From Burkholderia catarinensis (GTDB lineage: Bacteria > Pseudomonadota > Gammaproteobacteria > Burkholderiales > Burkholderiaceae): DNA of 64,000 bases. A program made the translations under genes and the position numbers. The stretch spans positions 310,001 through 374,000 of the forward strand of contig NZ_MDEQ02000006.1 in the NCBI RefSeq assembly GCF_001883705.2, written 5' to 3'. The notes under the pieces were generated by a model. The model saw nothing but the letters and a program-made list of their open reading frames with translations. It made no database searches and was not told where the DNA came from. Below are positions 1-8,991 of the stretch, piece after piece (within the stretch, counting starts at the first letter, position 1; each line of letters begins with the position of its first letter).

Positions 1-1
1 G

Positions 2-82
2 CCGTTCCGGCTGCATTTCGCGGACGGCTCGACGGTGTCCGTGACGTGCGACGCCAAGGCGCCGACGTACACCGGCCAGTAA
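2..82 (+). CDS. 3' end of an unidentified gene
   Basis: An open frame runs in from the left edge and stops with TAA at 80-82, giving the last 26 residues of a protein ending KAPTYTGQ. It is read as coding because a good ribosome-binding site for the next gene follows 20 bases after the stop. Too little is present to name the family. Confidence 0.5.
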   Translation, partial: PFRLHFADGSTVSVTCDAKAPTYTGQ

Positions 83-114
83 CGCCGCCCGCACCACGAT
101 CGAAGGAGACGTAT

Positions 115-288
115 ATGAAAAACCGCCTGCCGCTGGCCGCCCTGATCGTCCGCTACCGGACGCCGCTGAATCTCGCCGTACTGATCGCCTGCGGGTTATG
201 GGCCGCGTGGATCGCGTGGATGACGCGGCCTGCCGCGATCGATACGCCGCCGTCGATCCCCGCGTACTGCATGCGCGACGCGCGCTGA
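115..288 (+). CDS. Small single-span membrane protein
   Basis: A 57-residue protein. The ATG at 115 is chosen over the upstream in-frame start because GAAGGAG (101-107) sits eight bases before it. The N-terminus is basic (MKNRLP), and one strongly hydrophobic stretch at about residues 18-37, rich in Leu, Ala and Trp, should span the inner membrane; the tail after it is short and contains one Cys. It follows the upstream gene by 32 bases on the same strand and may share its transcript. No family is recognised and no function is proposed. Confidence 0.5.
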   Translation: MKNRLPLAALIVRYRTPLNLAVLIACGLWAAWIAWMTRPAAIDTPPSIPAYCMRDAR

Positions 289-385
289 CGCGCCGCGACG
301 GCACGGTTCCGGCGCAAGCCTGCGCCATTTTGGCGTGGCATCATCGATTCATCCCGACCGCCGGAACCGCCTCTCGGAGCGACGC

Positions 386-1015
386 ATGTCCATTCAGAGC
401 TGGATACTGTTTGCCGCAGCCTATCTCGCCACGACGCTGTCGCCGGGGCCCAACGTGCTGCTCGTGATCCGCAACACGGTGCGCTACGGCACGCACGGCA
501 CGGCCGCGACGATCGCGGGCAACCTCGTCGCGCAGGGCGTGGTCGTGCTGCTCGTCGCGCTCGGCGTCGGCGCGGTGCTGGCCGCGATGCCGCCGCTGTT
601 CGTTGCGATGAAGGTCGTCGGCGCCGCCTACCTGATGTTTCTGGGTGTCCGGCAACTGCGCGGCGACCGGAAGGCCGCCGCCGCGGGCAGCACGGAGGAG
701 ATCGTCGTGCCCGGCCGCGTGAAGCTGTTCCGCGAAGCGCTGTTCGTGTCGGGCAGCAATCCGAAGACGATGATTTTCCTGTCGGCGTTCATGCCGCAGT
801 TCGTCGTGCACGACCGCCCGCTCGCGCTGCAGTTCGTCGTGATGTACGCGACGATCGCGTGCACCGTCGTGGTCGTTCACAGCGTCTATTCGGCCGGCGT
901 GCGCCGGTTCCATCGCGGCTTCGCCATGAGCCGCGCGATGCGTGCGCTCAAGCGCGCCAGCGGGCTGCTGTTCGTCGGGCTCGGAATCAGGCTGCTGACT
1001 GCGCGGCAGGCGTAA
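386..1015 (+). CDS. LysE/RhtB-family amino-acid exporter
   Basis: A 209-residue inner-membrane protein of the LysE/RhtB superfamily, whose members export amino acids or their derivatives. The family signature is seen near the N-terminus (SPGPNVLLVI, about residues 22-31), followed by about six hydrophobic segments, the usual topology and length for the family. A longer in-frame start at 335 exists, but the extra 17 residues are Arg-rich and unlike the family, so the ATG at 386 is preferred. It stands alone: the next gene is convergent. The substrate cannot be read from the sequence. Confidence 0.85.
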   Translation: MSIQSWILFAAAYLATTLSPGPNVLLVIRNTVRYGTHGTAATIAGNLVAQGVVVLLVALGVGAVLAAMPPLFVAMKVVGAAYLMFLGVRQLRGDRKAAAAGSTEEIVVPGRVKLFREALFVSGSNPKTMIFLSAFMPQFVVHDRPLALQFVVMYATIACTVVVVHSVYSAGVRRFHRGFAMSRAMRALKRASGLLFVGLGIRLLTARQA

Positions 1016-1030
1016 GCAGGCGCGATCCCG

Positions 1031-2356
1031 TCAGCGCATGCATGCGGCCAGCGCAGCCGTAATCCCGTCGAAAGATGGCCGGGCATCGACGTCCTCGTTC
1101 AGGCAGGCCGCCGCAAGCGCATCGAGCGCGCTCCTGCCGGCCCACGCGCGCGGTTCGCATCGCTCGAGCAACTCGCCGAGCAGATAGCCGAACGCCCGCA
1201 CCTCGAGCCGTTCGAACCTGGCGCCACGCGTGTGATCGTTCACGTCGTAGAGCGACGCCGCACCGAAATCCCCGAGCAGCGCGCAGCCTTGGCCGTCGTG
1301 CAGGATGTTGTGCGCATACAGGTCGCCATGCATGATGCCGCGCGCGTGCAGATGGCCGGCAACCGACGCGATGCCATGCGCGATCCGCACCGCTGCCGCC
1401 GGCTCGAATCGCGCATCGGCCGCATACACGTCGCGCGTACAGGACGCGAAGCTCGGCGGCCCGGCGAGGTTCGTGAGCGCGGGATCGACCAGTTCCATCA
1501 CGAGGCCGTGCGTGCCGTCCGGATGCCCGCGCACCTTGCCGATCACCGGGATCACGTTCGGGTGACGGCCGGCGTGCAAGCACGCCGCCATTTCGCAATC
1601 GGGCAGGCCGTCGCTCGTCACCGCCCCCTTGAACAGCTTGACCGCGACCGCTCGCGGCACCTGGCCGTCCGCCCGCCACTGCGCGCGGTAGATGACGCCC
1701 GATGCGCCTTCGCCGAGCTTCTGGTCACAGGTGAGCGACGTCCAATCGACGTCCGCAACGTCCGGCCCGGCCGACGCCGCGGCCTCCGGCGCCGCACCGA
1801 ACGGATTGCCGGCCACGGCGAGCCACGCGAGACGCGGCAGGTGCAACAGCCAGTCAGGCAACGCATCGAGCCGGTTCGCCGACAGGCGCACCAGTTCCAG
1901 CGCGCGGCAGGCGGCCATTTCCGCCGGCAGCGCACGCAGCCGGTTGCCCGCGAGCATGAGCTTCTGCAAGCGCGAACAATCGCCGATGTCGGCGGGCAAC
2001 GCGTCGATTTCGTTGTCGGTGAGGATCAGCCAGCGCAGCGCGCGCGGCAGCGAACCGCGCGGCACCGTGCGGATCCGGTTCGCCTTGAAGCCGATCATGT
2101 CGAGCTGCGCACACGTACCGAGGACTTCGGGGAACGCGGTGAAGCGGTTGCCGGACGCGAACAGGATGCGCAGGCGATGCAGCCGCGGCAGGTCGTCCGG
2201 CAGCGCGGACAGCGCATTGCCGGTCAGGTCGAGCACTTCGAGCGTGTCCGCCAGATCGAAGATCTCGCGCGGGAATTCGGTCAACCCGCATGCGAGCTTG
2301 AGTTGCCGTGCGCCCGACAGTTGTCCGGCCTGCAGTTGTTCGAGGGTGTTTGTCAC
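1031..2356 (-). CDS. Leucine-rich-repeat protein kinase
   Basis: A 441-residue two-domain cytoplasmic protein. Residues about 36-185 form six or seven leucine-rich repeats of about 23 residues (pattern LxxLxLxxNxLxxLP). Residues about 207-441 form a Ser/Thr-type protein kinase: Gly-rich loop GEGASG (215-220), ATP-anchoring Lys240 in AVAVK, candidate helix-C Glu255, catalytic loop HGDLYAHN (343-350) and DFG (363-365). The catalytic Asp, Asn and metal-binding Asp are all present, so activity is expected; the usual HRD Arg is replaced by Gly. No signal peptide or membrane segment is seen. It is monocistronic and convergent with the LysE gene. Substrate and role are unknown. Confidence 0.85.
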   Translation of the reverse strand: MTNTLEQLQAGQLSGARQLKLACGLTEFPREIFDLADTLEVLDLTGNALSALPDDLPRLHRLRILFASGNRFTAFPEVLGTCAQLDMIGFKANRIRTVPRGSLPRALRWLILTDNEIDALPADIGDCSRLQKLMLAGNRLRALPAEMAACRALELVRLSANRLDALPDWLLHLPRLAWLAVAGNPFGAAPEAAASAGPDVADVDWTSLTCDQKLGEGASGVIYRAQWRADGQVPRAVAVKLFKGAVTSDGLPDCEMAACLHAGRHPNVIPVIGKVRGHPDGTHGLVMELVDPALTNLAGPPSFASCTRDVYAADARFEPAAAVRIAHGIASVAGHLHARGIMHGDLYAHNILHDGQGCALLGDFGAASLYDVNDHTRGARFERLEVRAFGYLLGELLERCEPRAWAGRSALDALAAACLNEDVDARPSFDGITAALAACMR

Positions 2357-2453
2357 GGGGAGAAAGCGGGTTGCGGTTGCGATGATCGTCGGACCGATCG
2401 GATGAATTCTACCGGGATCGCTTCCGCACGCACCGCAATCGTGTCACATCCCC

Positions 2454-2482
2454 TTCACAAACGCGCAATGTGACGCTAGAAT
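2454..2482 (+). promoter_or_regulatory. Sigma-70 promoter of tRNA-Leu
   Basis: TTCACA (2454-2459) and TAGAAT (2477-2482) are separated by 17 bases, close to the sigma-70 consensus, and lie 14 bases before the tRNA. The sequence after the -10 box (TGCGCCCC) is GC-rich, as in discriminators of stringently controlled stable-RNA promoters; growth-rate control is therefore inferred. Confidence 0.75.
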
Positions 2483-2496
2483 TGCGCCCCTGCAGT

Positions 2497-2581
2497 GCCG
2501 ACGTGGTGAAATTGGTAGACACGCTATCTTGAGGGGGTAGTGGCGAAAGCTGTGCGAGTTCGAGTCTCGCCGTCGGCACCA
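2497..2581 (+). tRNA. tRNA-Leu (anticodon GAG)
   Basis: An 85-base class II tRNA. The acceptor arms GCCGACG and CGTCGGC pair fully and are followed by A and an encoded CCA (2579-2581). The anticodon stem CTATC/GGTAG encloses loop TTGAGGG with anticodon GAG at 2531-2533. A long variable arm and the T-arm motif GTTCGAGTC are present, as expected for tRNA-Leu. It reads CUC and CUU codons. Confidence 0.97.
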
Positions 2582-2620
2582 CATGCGATTCCATCGTGCG
2601 CAACACACGCGCAGCCATTT

Positions 2621-2640
2621 CAGGGTCGTGCATGACCCTG
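2621..2640. terminator. Hairpin between tRNA-Leu and convergent LysR gene
   Basis: CAGGGTC and GACCCTG form a perfect 7-bp stem around GTGCAT, 40 bases after the tRNA and just past the stop of the convergent gene. No T-tract follows on either strand, so use as a terminator or as a 3'-end processing boundary is only inferred. Confidence 0.4.
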
Positions 2641-2646
2641 GCGACG

Positions 2647-3564
2647 TCAATTGGTCGACGATTCTTCCGCGAACTTGTCGAACACGTCCTGCACCAGTGA
2701 ATTGATCCTGCGCATCGTGACCGACTGGGTTCTGCCTGCGAGCACGACGATCCCGAAACGGGCCGAACCGGCCAGCGGCGGATCGAGCGGCACCGGGTGC
2801 AGCCGTCCCGCCCGGACCGCTTCATCGAAGACCGGAAGGCTGCCGAGAATGACGACGTCGCTCACGGCGGCCGCCGCTTCCAGTTCGCCAAAATCGTCGC
2901 TCTGAAGCTTGATGCGATCCGTAATCGAAAATCCGAGATGCTGATGAAGATCGTCGAGCGCGTACTTCGACAGGTGCGTGCAGCCGATCGGGTATTTCAG
3001 CAACGCTTCCGGCGACACGCACGCCATGCCGCCGAGCGGATGTGCGCGACCGCAAAAGAATGCGGCCCGCCATCGCGGCAGCGGCGTGATTTCGATTTCC
3101 GGCTGCTGCGTGAGCGACGCGATATCGCCGACGAACATGTCGATGCGCTCCGCCAACAACATGCCGAGCAGATCCGCGGTATTGCCTCGCTTGAGTACCA
3201 CGCGCACGTCGGGCGCATTGACGGCCCCGAACGTCAGAATGGGTTGTCTGAGCAAAGCGGCCGGTGTCGCGCCCAAACCGATGCAAAGATCGCCGAACTC
3301 CCCGCGCTCGAGCAGCGCGAGATCGCGCCTGAGTTCCCGCACCTCGAAATCGATCCGACGCGCCCGCTCGACGAATACCTTGCCGTACGGCGTCAGCGCG
3401 ATGCGTTGCGCGCTGCGGTCGAACAATGGAAAACCGAACTCCGATTCAATCGACTGGATGCTGCGGGACAACGCGGATTGACTCAGATGGACCTCCGCGC
3501 ACGCGCGGCTGAAGGTCTGGTACTCAGCGAGCGCGAGGACGTGTTGCAGTTTGCGAAGATTCAT
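2647..3564 (-). CDS. LysR-family transcriptional regulator
   Basis: A 305-residue LysR-type regulator. The N-terminal winged helix-turn-helix is clear (residues 1-65, containing SQSALSRSIQSIE), followed by the two-lobed effector-binding domain. The ATG at 3564 is chosen because MNLRKLQHVL is a typical LysR start; the longer frame adds 26 residues foreign to the family. It lies downstream of the porin gene on the same strand (170 bases between them), so it may control the porin; that is inference from position only. Its effector is unknown. Confidence 0.85.
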   Translation of the reverse strand: MNLRKLQHVLALAEYQTFSRACAEVHLSQSALSRSIQSIESEFGFPLFDRSAQRIALTPYGKVFVERARRIDFEVRELRRDLALLERGEFGDLCIGLGATPAALLRQPILTFGAVNAPDVRVVLKRGNTADLLGMLLAERIDMFVGDIASLTQQPEIEITPLPRWRAAFFCGRAHPLGGMACVSPEALLKYPIGCTHLSKYALDDLHQHLGFSITDRIKLQSDDFGELEAAAAVSDVVILGSLPVFDEAVRAGRLHPVPLDPPLAGSARFGIVVLAGRTQSVTMRRINSLVQDVFDKFAEESSTN

Positions 3565-3734
3565 GGGAAACCACGGCAGGAAACCAGGCATTCGAGGGCA
3601 GCGACCCCGCCCGCATGCGGCAAGTATATTCGCACCCTCCACCTGCTCGGTGCAATCGCGGCAACCGGGCGAGTGCGACTATACGCCCGATCGACCGCCC
3701 GTTGCCGGCCGTCATTCCGCGAGCAGCGCCCGCA

Positions 3735-4796
3735 TCAGAACTTGTGGTGGATGCCGACGCTCACCCCGACCTGACTCTTGCCGGGCTGGCCCACACTGGA
3801 AAAGCTGTTGACGCCGAACGCGCTCTCGCCGGAGTTCCAGACCGTGCCGACATGGGCATACAGAAACGTTGTCTTCGACAGCAGATACTCGGCCCCGCCG
3901 ACGAAAAGCGTCGGGTGTTCCGGCGCGTTCTGGAAATCGTAACGGCCGCCCAGCACGTACCATTGAATCGTCGGCGTCGCGAAGCCCTTCGCGCCGCCCC
4001 AGTAAACCGTGCCGCGCGGCGTCAACTGGAGGTCGCCCAGCACGCGGGTGACGCCTGCGGAAAGGGTCACGCCGCCGACCGTATAACGGAGCGCCGCGCT
4101 GTAACGCTCATCGGCCCGCCCGGACGCATCGACACCGCCGGCGCTCGCACCTCGACTCTGCTCGTACAGCACGCGAGCGACAAGCGCTCCGCGGACATAT
4201 TCGAGCGCCGCACCGATGTAACGACCGGCCAGCCTGTTGCCGGGCAGTTGCTGGCCGAAACCATACTCGGCCTCGACATTGAATCCGTAAAACGGCTCCG
4301 ACTGGAACTTCACCGCATTGTTCAACCTCAGCGTCGCGAGCGGGATCAGGTTCAGCGACAGCGTTGAATCGTTCGCGAAATACGTCGGATCGTAGAGCAC
4401 CGTCTTGTCGAACTGTACGCTGTACTGACGCCCGAACGTCAGCCGGCCATAGGGCGATCGAAACCCGACGCTCGACAGCCGGTTGAACAACGTCCCCGGC
4501 GTCACGAACGTACCCTTGCCGAGGTCGAACCCGTTTTCAAGCTGAAAGATCGCACCATAGCCGCCACCGAGATCCTCGTCGCCCTTGAACCCGAAGCGGG
4601 AAGGCAAGAATGCACTGCCCAACATGCCGAGCGACGATTTCCCGTCTCGTCCGACGTTGGTCAGGCTCTGCATGCCGATATCCAGAATGCCGTACATGAC
4701 CACTGAACTCTGCGCGCGAGCGTTACCCGTGCCCGTTGCGCACGCAATGATCAGCGCGGCAGCAGCCAGTCCCCTCATTGATTTTCCCTGATTCAT
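3735..4796 (-). CDS. Gram-negative trimeric porin (OmpC-like)
   Basis: A 353-residue outer-membrane protein. A signal peptide (residues 1 to about 28, ending NARAQ) is followed by SSVVMYGILDIG, the usual start of the first beta-strand in burkholderial general porins. Alternating hydrophobic strands with Gly/Tyr/Phe-rich turns run to the end, and the C-terminal Phe (HHKF) fits recognition by the BAM machinery. Length is normal. An ATG six codons downstream also has a purine-rich upstream site and cannot be excluded as the start. A palindrome 110 bases upstream may be its operator. Confidence 0.88.
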   Translation of the reverse strand: MNQGKSMRGLAAAALIIACATGTGNARAQSSVVMYGILDIGMQSLTNVGRDGKSSLGMLGSAFLPSRFGFKGDEDLGGGYGAIFQLENGFDLGKGTFVTPGTLFNRLSSVGFRSPYGRLTFGRQYSVQFDKTVLYDPTYFANDSTLSLNLIPLATLRLNNAVKFQSEPFYGFNVEAEYGFGQQLPGNRLAGRYIGAALEYVRGALVARVLYEQSRGASAGGVDASGRADERYSAALRYTVGGVTLSAGVTRVLGDLQLTPRGTVYWGGAKGFATPTIQWYVLGGRYDFQNAPEHPTLFVGGAEYLLSKTTFLYAHVGTVWNSGESAFGVNSFSSVGQPGKSQVGVSVGIHHKF

Positions 4797-5522
4797 GTCG
4801 TTCCATCACTTGATTAGGATTTCGCTCAGATCCGGTGTCGATCCTGCGGACTGATTCGTCTGCTCCAGGCTTCGTCGTCGCGCATGATTCGATCCATTCC
4901 AATTAATTCGTATAACGAATCATAAAGAGAATGAATACACCGTCGAATCCAACGACCCGCGCGAAATCCAGAGCACTTGACGGACCACCGTTTCGCGTAG
5001 CGCCCGCGCCCTCGTCGGCATTTCATGCGCAGGCGAATGCGCGGCACACGCGCGAACGGCCACATGCGGCTTCAATACCGCGACGCATCGTAAGCAGCTA
5101 AAAAATCACAATCCAATGAGATTCTTGTCGTCGGGCGATGCAGGATTTGCATGCCCTCGGGCGGCGGCGCACGAGATGCGCAGGCCAGGTGTGTTTCAGT
5201 CTCAACCGGAAAATTTCACCTTCGGACGTCGCCGGTCATGTCGCCGCGACCGACGCGATCTTCAGCGTCAAAAAAAAACGCGTATCGGTCGTCTGACTGA
5301 CACGCGCTCAAGGAGACACGGCTCTGTTGAAAATGGTGAAAAACACCCGGTTCGACTTCGGGCTACGGCGAAGCACGGCGACCTGAAGAGGCATTCGGCG
5401 TGGCCGCTGCCGCTGGACCGTTCCGCGGAATCCCGGTCGCGCGGCGTATCGATTCGTACCGAGCGCGGCACGTCCGCGCACCGCATTTCATCGTCGCGGA
5501 TCCGGACGCGCCGGCTGCTCGT
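4797..5522. other. Gene-free interval upstream of the porin
   Basis: No convincing gene is seen in these 726 bases. Short open frames lack ribosome-binding sites and have Arg/Ser-rich translations typical of shadow frames. The left part is AT-richer and probably holds the porin promoter and the palindrome at 4906-4920. A run of nine A's lies near 5269. Nothing else is recognised. Confidence 0.5.
4906..4920. promoter_or_regulatory. Perfect palindrome upstream of the porin (candidate operator)
   Basis: ATTCGT-ATA-ACGAAT has perfect 6-bp arms around a 3-base centre, in an AT-rich pocket 110 bases before the porin start. Size and symmetry suit a dimeric repressor or activator; which protein binds is not known. 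Confidence 0.45.
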
Positions 5523-5858
5523 TCATTGGGCGATACGGTGAACGAGCGGGTCGATCCACCGACCCGCTATCCACACGTACGCCCCCGTCGCGATCGCGCA
5601 GAACCAGTAAAGCCCGACGCCGACGACAATCCCGATCGTCATGGGCGAATCGACGGAGAAAGGTCGCGTCAGCACGCCCGGCGCGAACGCGACGGTCAGG
5701 ATGAACGTAAAGTAGACGCCCAGCACGAGCAGGCTCATGCCGATGCTCAAGCGGGCGCGACGCCGAATCAGGCGGGTGACATCCGGTGCAGGCGCGTCGG
5801 CGCGTGCGTTGGCATCGGCGCCGCTCGCCATGGCTGCCGGGTGATTGACGTTCGACAT
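5523..5858 (-). CDS. DUF485 inner-membrane protein (YjcH-like)
   Basis: A 111-residue protein with two transmembrane helices (about residues 40-62 and 75-97), matching the DUF485 family, of which E. coli YjcH is a member. YjcH-type genes are normally paired with the acetate permease ActP, and the same pairing is seen here: this gene starts 14 bases after the stop of a sodium/solute symporter. The ATG at 5858 has AGGAGC a few bases upstream. Probably an accessory subunit or stabiliser of the symporter; its molecular role is unknown. Confidence 0.8.
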   Translation of the reverse strand: MSNVNHPAAMASGADANARADAPAPDVTRLIRRRARLSIGMSLLVLGVYFTFILTVAFAPGVLTRPFSVDSPMTIGIVVGVGLYWFCAIATGAYVWIAGRWIDPLVHRIAQ

Positions 5859-5872
5859 GGTTGCTCCTGTGT

Positions 5873-7552
5873 TCAGTGAGTTTGGGCGACACTGATGCCG
5901 ACGCCGGTCGCGCTGCGGAACATCTGCGCATCGAATCGCGCACGCTCCGCCGCCGCGCGAGCGGATGAATCGGTGATCGACGCGAGCCACGCAACGCCGA
6001 ACGCCAGCGTCATCGAGAACAAGGTCGGATTCGCGTACGGAAAGAGCGCGGCATCGTGCTTCAGAATGCCCACCCAGATCGTCGGCCCGGTAACGAGGAG
6101 CCCGACCGAGGACACCAGCCCGACCATCCCGCCGGCCAGTACGCCGCGCGTCGTCAGCCCGCGCCAGAACATCGACAGCATCAGGATCGGGAAGTTGGTG
6201 CTCGCCGAAACGGAGAACGCGAGTCCGACCAGGAAGCTGATGTTGAGGTTCTGCACGAGATGCGACAGCAACAACGCGGCCGCCACCAGCACGAACGTCG
6301 CCCAGCGGGACACCGTCAGTTCGCGCGCCGGATCTGCGTGCCCCCTGCAGACGATTCGCTTGTACAGATCGTGCCCGACCACCGACGCGCCCGAGATCGT
6401 CAGCCCCGCGACCACCGCCAGGATCGTGGCGAACGCCACCGCGGACATGATGCCGAGAAAGACGTCGCCGCCAATGTAATGGCTCAGATGCATCGCCGCC
6501 ATGTTCCCGCCACCGATCAGCGTGTGCGTCGCCGGGTCCAGAAACGCCGGATTGCCGAGCACGAACACGATCGCACCTGCACCGATCACGACGACCGCGG
6601 TATAGAACCACGCGATGATCCCGGTTGCATAGAATGCCGATTGCCGGGCCGCGGCACCGTCGCGCACGGTGAACAGGCGGCTCAGAATATGCGGCAGGCC
6701 CACCATGCCGAAGATCAGCGACATGCCGAGCGAAATCGCGTCGACGGGGTTCGTGACGAGCCGGCTCGGCGCCAGCACGGCCGTGCCGGCCGGATGGGAC
6801 TGCACCACCGCGCCAATCAGCCGGTTCGCACTGAAGCCGGTCGCCTGCAGCACCTTGAACGACAAATACGTACCGATCGCGACCATCAGCACCGCTTTCA
6901 CGATCTGCACCCACGTCGTGGCCAGCATGCCGCCGATCAGCACATAGACCAGCACCAGGGCGCCGACCGCCAGCATCGCGACCCCGTAAGGCACGCCGAA
7001 CAACAACTGGATCAGTTTGCCGGCGCCGACCAACTGGATGACGAGATAGAACAGCACGATCACCAGTGAATTCACCGCGGCCATGCTCCGTACCGGACGC
7101 TCTTCAAGACGGAATGCGACGACGTCGGCGAGCGTGAAGCGGCCGAGATTGCGCAACGGTTCCGCGACGAGAAACAACAGGATCGGCCAGCCGATCAGCG
7201 TGCCGACGCCATAAATGATCGAGTCGTAGCCGGAGCCGGCCATCATGCCGACCGCACCGAGGAACGACGAAGCAGACATGTAGTCGCCGGCGAGCGCGAA
7301 GCCGTTCTGCAACGGCGTGACACCACCGCCGGCCGTATAGAACTGCGACACCGAGCGGTTGCGACGCGATGCCCAGTACGTGATGCCGAGCGTCAACGCA
7401 ACGAAGCTCAAGAACGGCACAAGCGTATACCAGCTTGCGACGCCCCGTGTCGGCGCACCGGCTGCGGCATGCGCGGCCGGCGCGAACACGGTGCACGCGC
7501 CTGCCGACAGGACGGCCATCGTCCGCCAGGCGCGGAACGTTGCGTGTCCCAT
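5873..7552 (-). CDS. Sodium:solute symporter, acetate permease (ActP)-like
   Basis: A 559-residue inner-membrane transporter of the SSS family with about 13 hydrophobic helices. A cleavable signal-like N-terminus (to about residue 32) precedes the first helix, as in ActP. The ATG at 7552 is chosen because a strong site (GGAGGAG) lies just before it; the longer frame adds 45 Arg-rich residues. It sits between an M20 amidohydrolase gene (70 bases upstream) and a DUF485 gene, all in one direction. Family knowledge suggests uptake of acetate or another short carboxylate with Na+. The operon suggests that it may import the substrate, or retrieve the product, of the amidohydrolase. Confidence 0.85.
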   Translation of the reverse strand: MGHATFRAWRTMAVLSAGACTVFAPAAHAAAGAPTRGVASWYTLVPFLSFVALTLGITYWASRRNRSVSQFYTAGGGVTPLQNGFALAGDYMSASSFLGAVGMMAGSGYDSIIYGVGTLIGWPILLFLVAEPLRNLGRFTLADVVAFRLEERPVRSMAAVNSLVIVLFYLVIQLVGAGKLIQLLFGVPYGVAMLAVGALVLVYVLIGGMLATTWVQIVKAVLMVAIGTYLSFKVLQATGFSANRLIGAVVQSHPAGTAVLAPSRLVTNPVDAISLGMSLIFGMVGLPHILSRLFTVRDGAAARQSAFYATGIIAWFYTAVVVIGAGAIVFVLGNPAFLDPATHTLIGGGNMAAMHLSHYIGGDVFLGIMSAVAFATILAVVAGLTISGASVVGHDLYKRIVCRGHADPARELTVSRWATFVLVAAALLLSHLVQNLNISFLVGLAFSVSASTNFPILMLSMFWRGLTTRGVLAGGMVGLVSSVGLLVTGPTIWVGILKHDAALFPYANPTLFSMTLAFGVAWLASITDSSARAAAERARFDAQMFRSATGVGISVAQTH

Positions 7553-7622
7553 GATGTTCTCCTCCAGTTTTTTTAAGAATGTTCCGGCCGCGCGACGTCG
7601 ATTCGGCCGCGCGAGCGATGCA

Positions 7623-8780
7623 TCAGACGCCGAGACGACGCCGCACGACTTCGTCGAAAATCGCGACGCCGATCGGCGCCACGTCATCGTTGAAATCGTA
7701 TTCGGGGTGATGGCACATCGGGCCGCCCTGCCCGAGGAAGAAGTAACAACCGGGCCGCGCCTCGAGAAAGCGCGCGACGTCGTCGCCGGCCATCAACGGC
7801 GCCACGTCGGTCAGCACGTTCGCGGCGCCGACCACCGCGCCCGCTGCGGCCATGACGCACCGCGCCGGGGCCTCGGCGTTGATCGTCGGCGGCGTGCCGT
7901 GCGAAATGTCGAGATCGATCGTGCAACCGTGCGACAGCGCAACGCCGTCGCAGATCTCGCGCAAGCGCCGATGCACGCGTTCACGCGCCATCGGGGACAA
8001 CGCACGTGTGGTGCCTTGCAGCGACGCGCGATCGGGAATGACGTTCGCCGTCGCACCTGAAACGAACTGGCAGATACTCAGGACCGCACTGTCGAGCGGG
8101 TCGATCGAGCGGCTGACGACGGTCTGCAATGCCGTGACGAGCAACGCGCCGATGGCGATCGGATCGACGCTGCGATGCGGCGTCCCGCCATGGCTGCCGG
8201 TGCCGCGAATTTCGATCGAGAAGAAATCCACCGCGGCCAGTTGCGACCCGACGCGCACGCCGATTTTTCCCGGTTGAAGCTGCGGATGATTGTGCAACCC
8301 GTAGATTTCGTCGAACGGGAAACGCTCGAGCAACTGGTCGTCGAGCATCGCCTGGCTGCCCTTGACGATTTCTTCGGCCGGCTGGAATACCAGCACGACG
8401 CGTCCCTTGAACTGGCGATGGTCGGCCAGCAACTTCGCCGCGCCGAGCAGGATCGCGGTGTGTCCGTCGTGACCGCAACCATGAAACAGTCCGTGATGGA
8501 CCGAGCGATAAAACGGCCTGCCCTCTTCCTGGATCGGCAGCGCGTCCATGTCCGCGCGCAGCGCAAGCGTGGGGCCGGGCCCGCCTTTGCCATCGATCAC
8601 GCCCACCACGCCGGTGCGGCCGATTCCGGTATGCGTGTCGATGCCGAACGAGCGCAACAATTCCGCGACGAACGCGGCCGTGCCGGTTTCCTGAAACGCG
8701 ATTTCCGGGCGACTGTGAATCTGTCGGCGCCACGCTTTCATGTCCTCGGACAGTGCGGCGACAGGTGAACTGATCTGCAT
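7623..8780 (-). CDS. M20-family amidohydrolase (hippurate hydrolase/aminoacylase type)
   Basis: A 385-residue cytoplasmic metal-dependent hydrolase of the M20D group, which splits N-acyl amino acids such as hippurate or N-acetyl amino acids. The metal-site motif HGCGHDGHTA is at about residues 103-112, and further conserved His/Glu motifs follow (QPAEE, GxxHNHPQ, MCHHPEYDF). The start at 8780 is supported by GAGGAA about eight bases upstream. It is the first gene of the operon with the symporter and DUF485 genes and lies 211 bases downstream of dgdR on the same strand. The acyl substrate is not determined. Confidence 0.82.
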   Translation of the reverse strand: MQISSPVAALSEDMKAWRRQIHSRPEIAFQETGTAAFVAELLRSFGIDTHTGIGRTGVVGVIDGKGGPGPTLALRADMDALPIQEEGRPFYRSVHHGLFHGCGHDGHTAILLGAAKLLADHRQFKGRVVLVFQPAEEIVKGSQAMLDDQLLERFPFDEIYGLHNHPQLQPGKIGVRVGSQLAAVDFFSIEIRGTGSHGGTPHRSVDPIAIGALLVTALQTVVSRSIDPLDSAVLSICQFVSGATANVIPDRASLQGTTRALSPMARERVHRRLREICDGVALSHGCTIDLDISHGTPPTINAEAPARCVMAAAGAVVGAANVLTDVAPLMAGDDVARFLEARPGCYFFLGQGGPMCHHPEYDFNDDVAPIGVAIFDEVVRRRLGV

Positions 8781-8991
8781 CGAGCGATTCCTCGTAGTGC
8801 TGACGCGCGGCGAGCGCGGCATCGGAAACGAACCCTTCGAACAAGGTTCAACATTCGCCCGATTCTAGAAATCGCAAAATGTGCAGTCCAATGCAAAGTT
8901 TCGGCATTTCCTATGCAGAGACCGCATAGGCCAGCGGCGGCGCACGAGACCGGCTTCGCCCCCTGGATCGCCGCTTCGGCGCATGCCGCGC

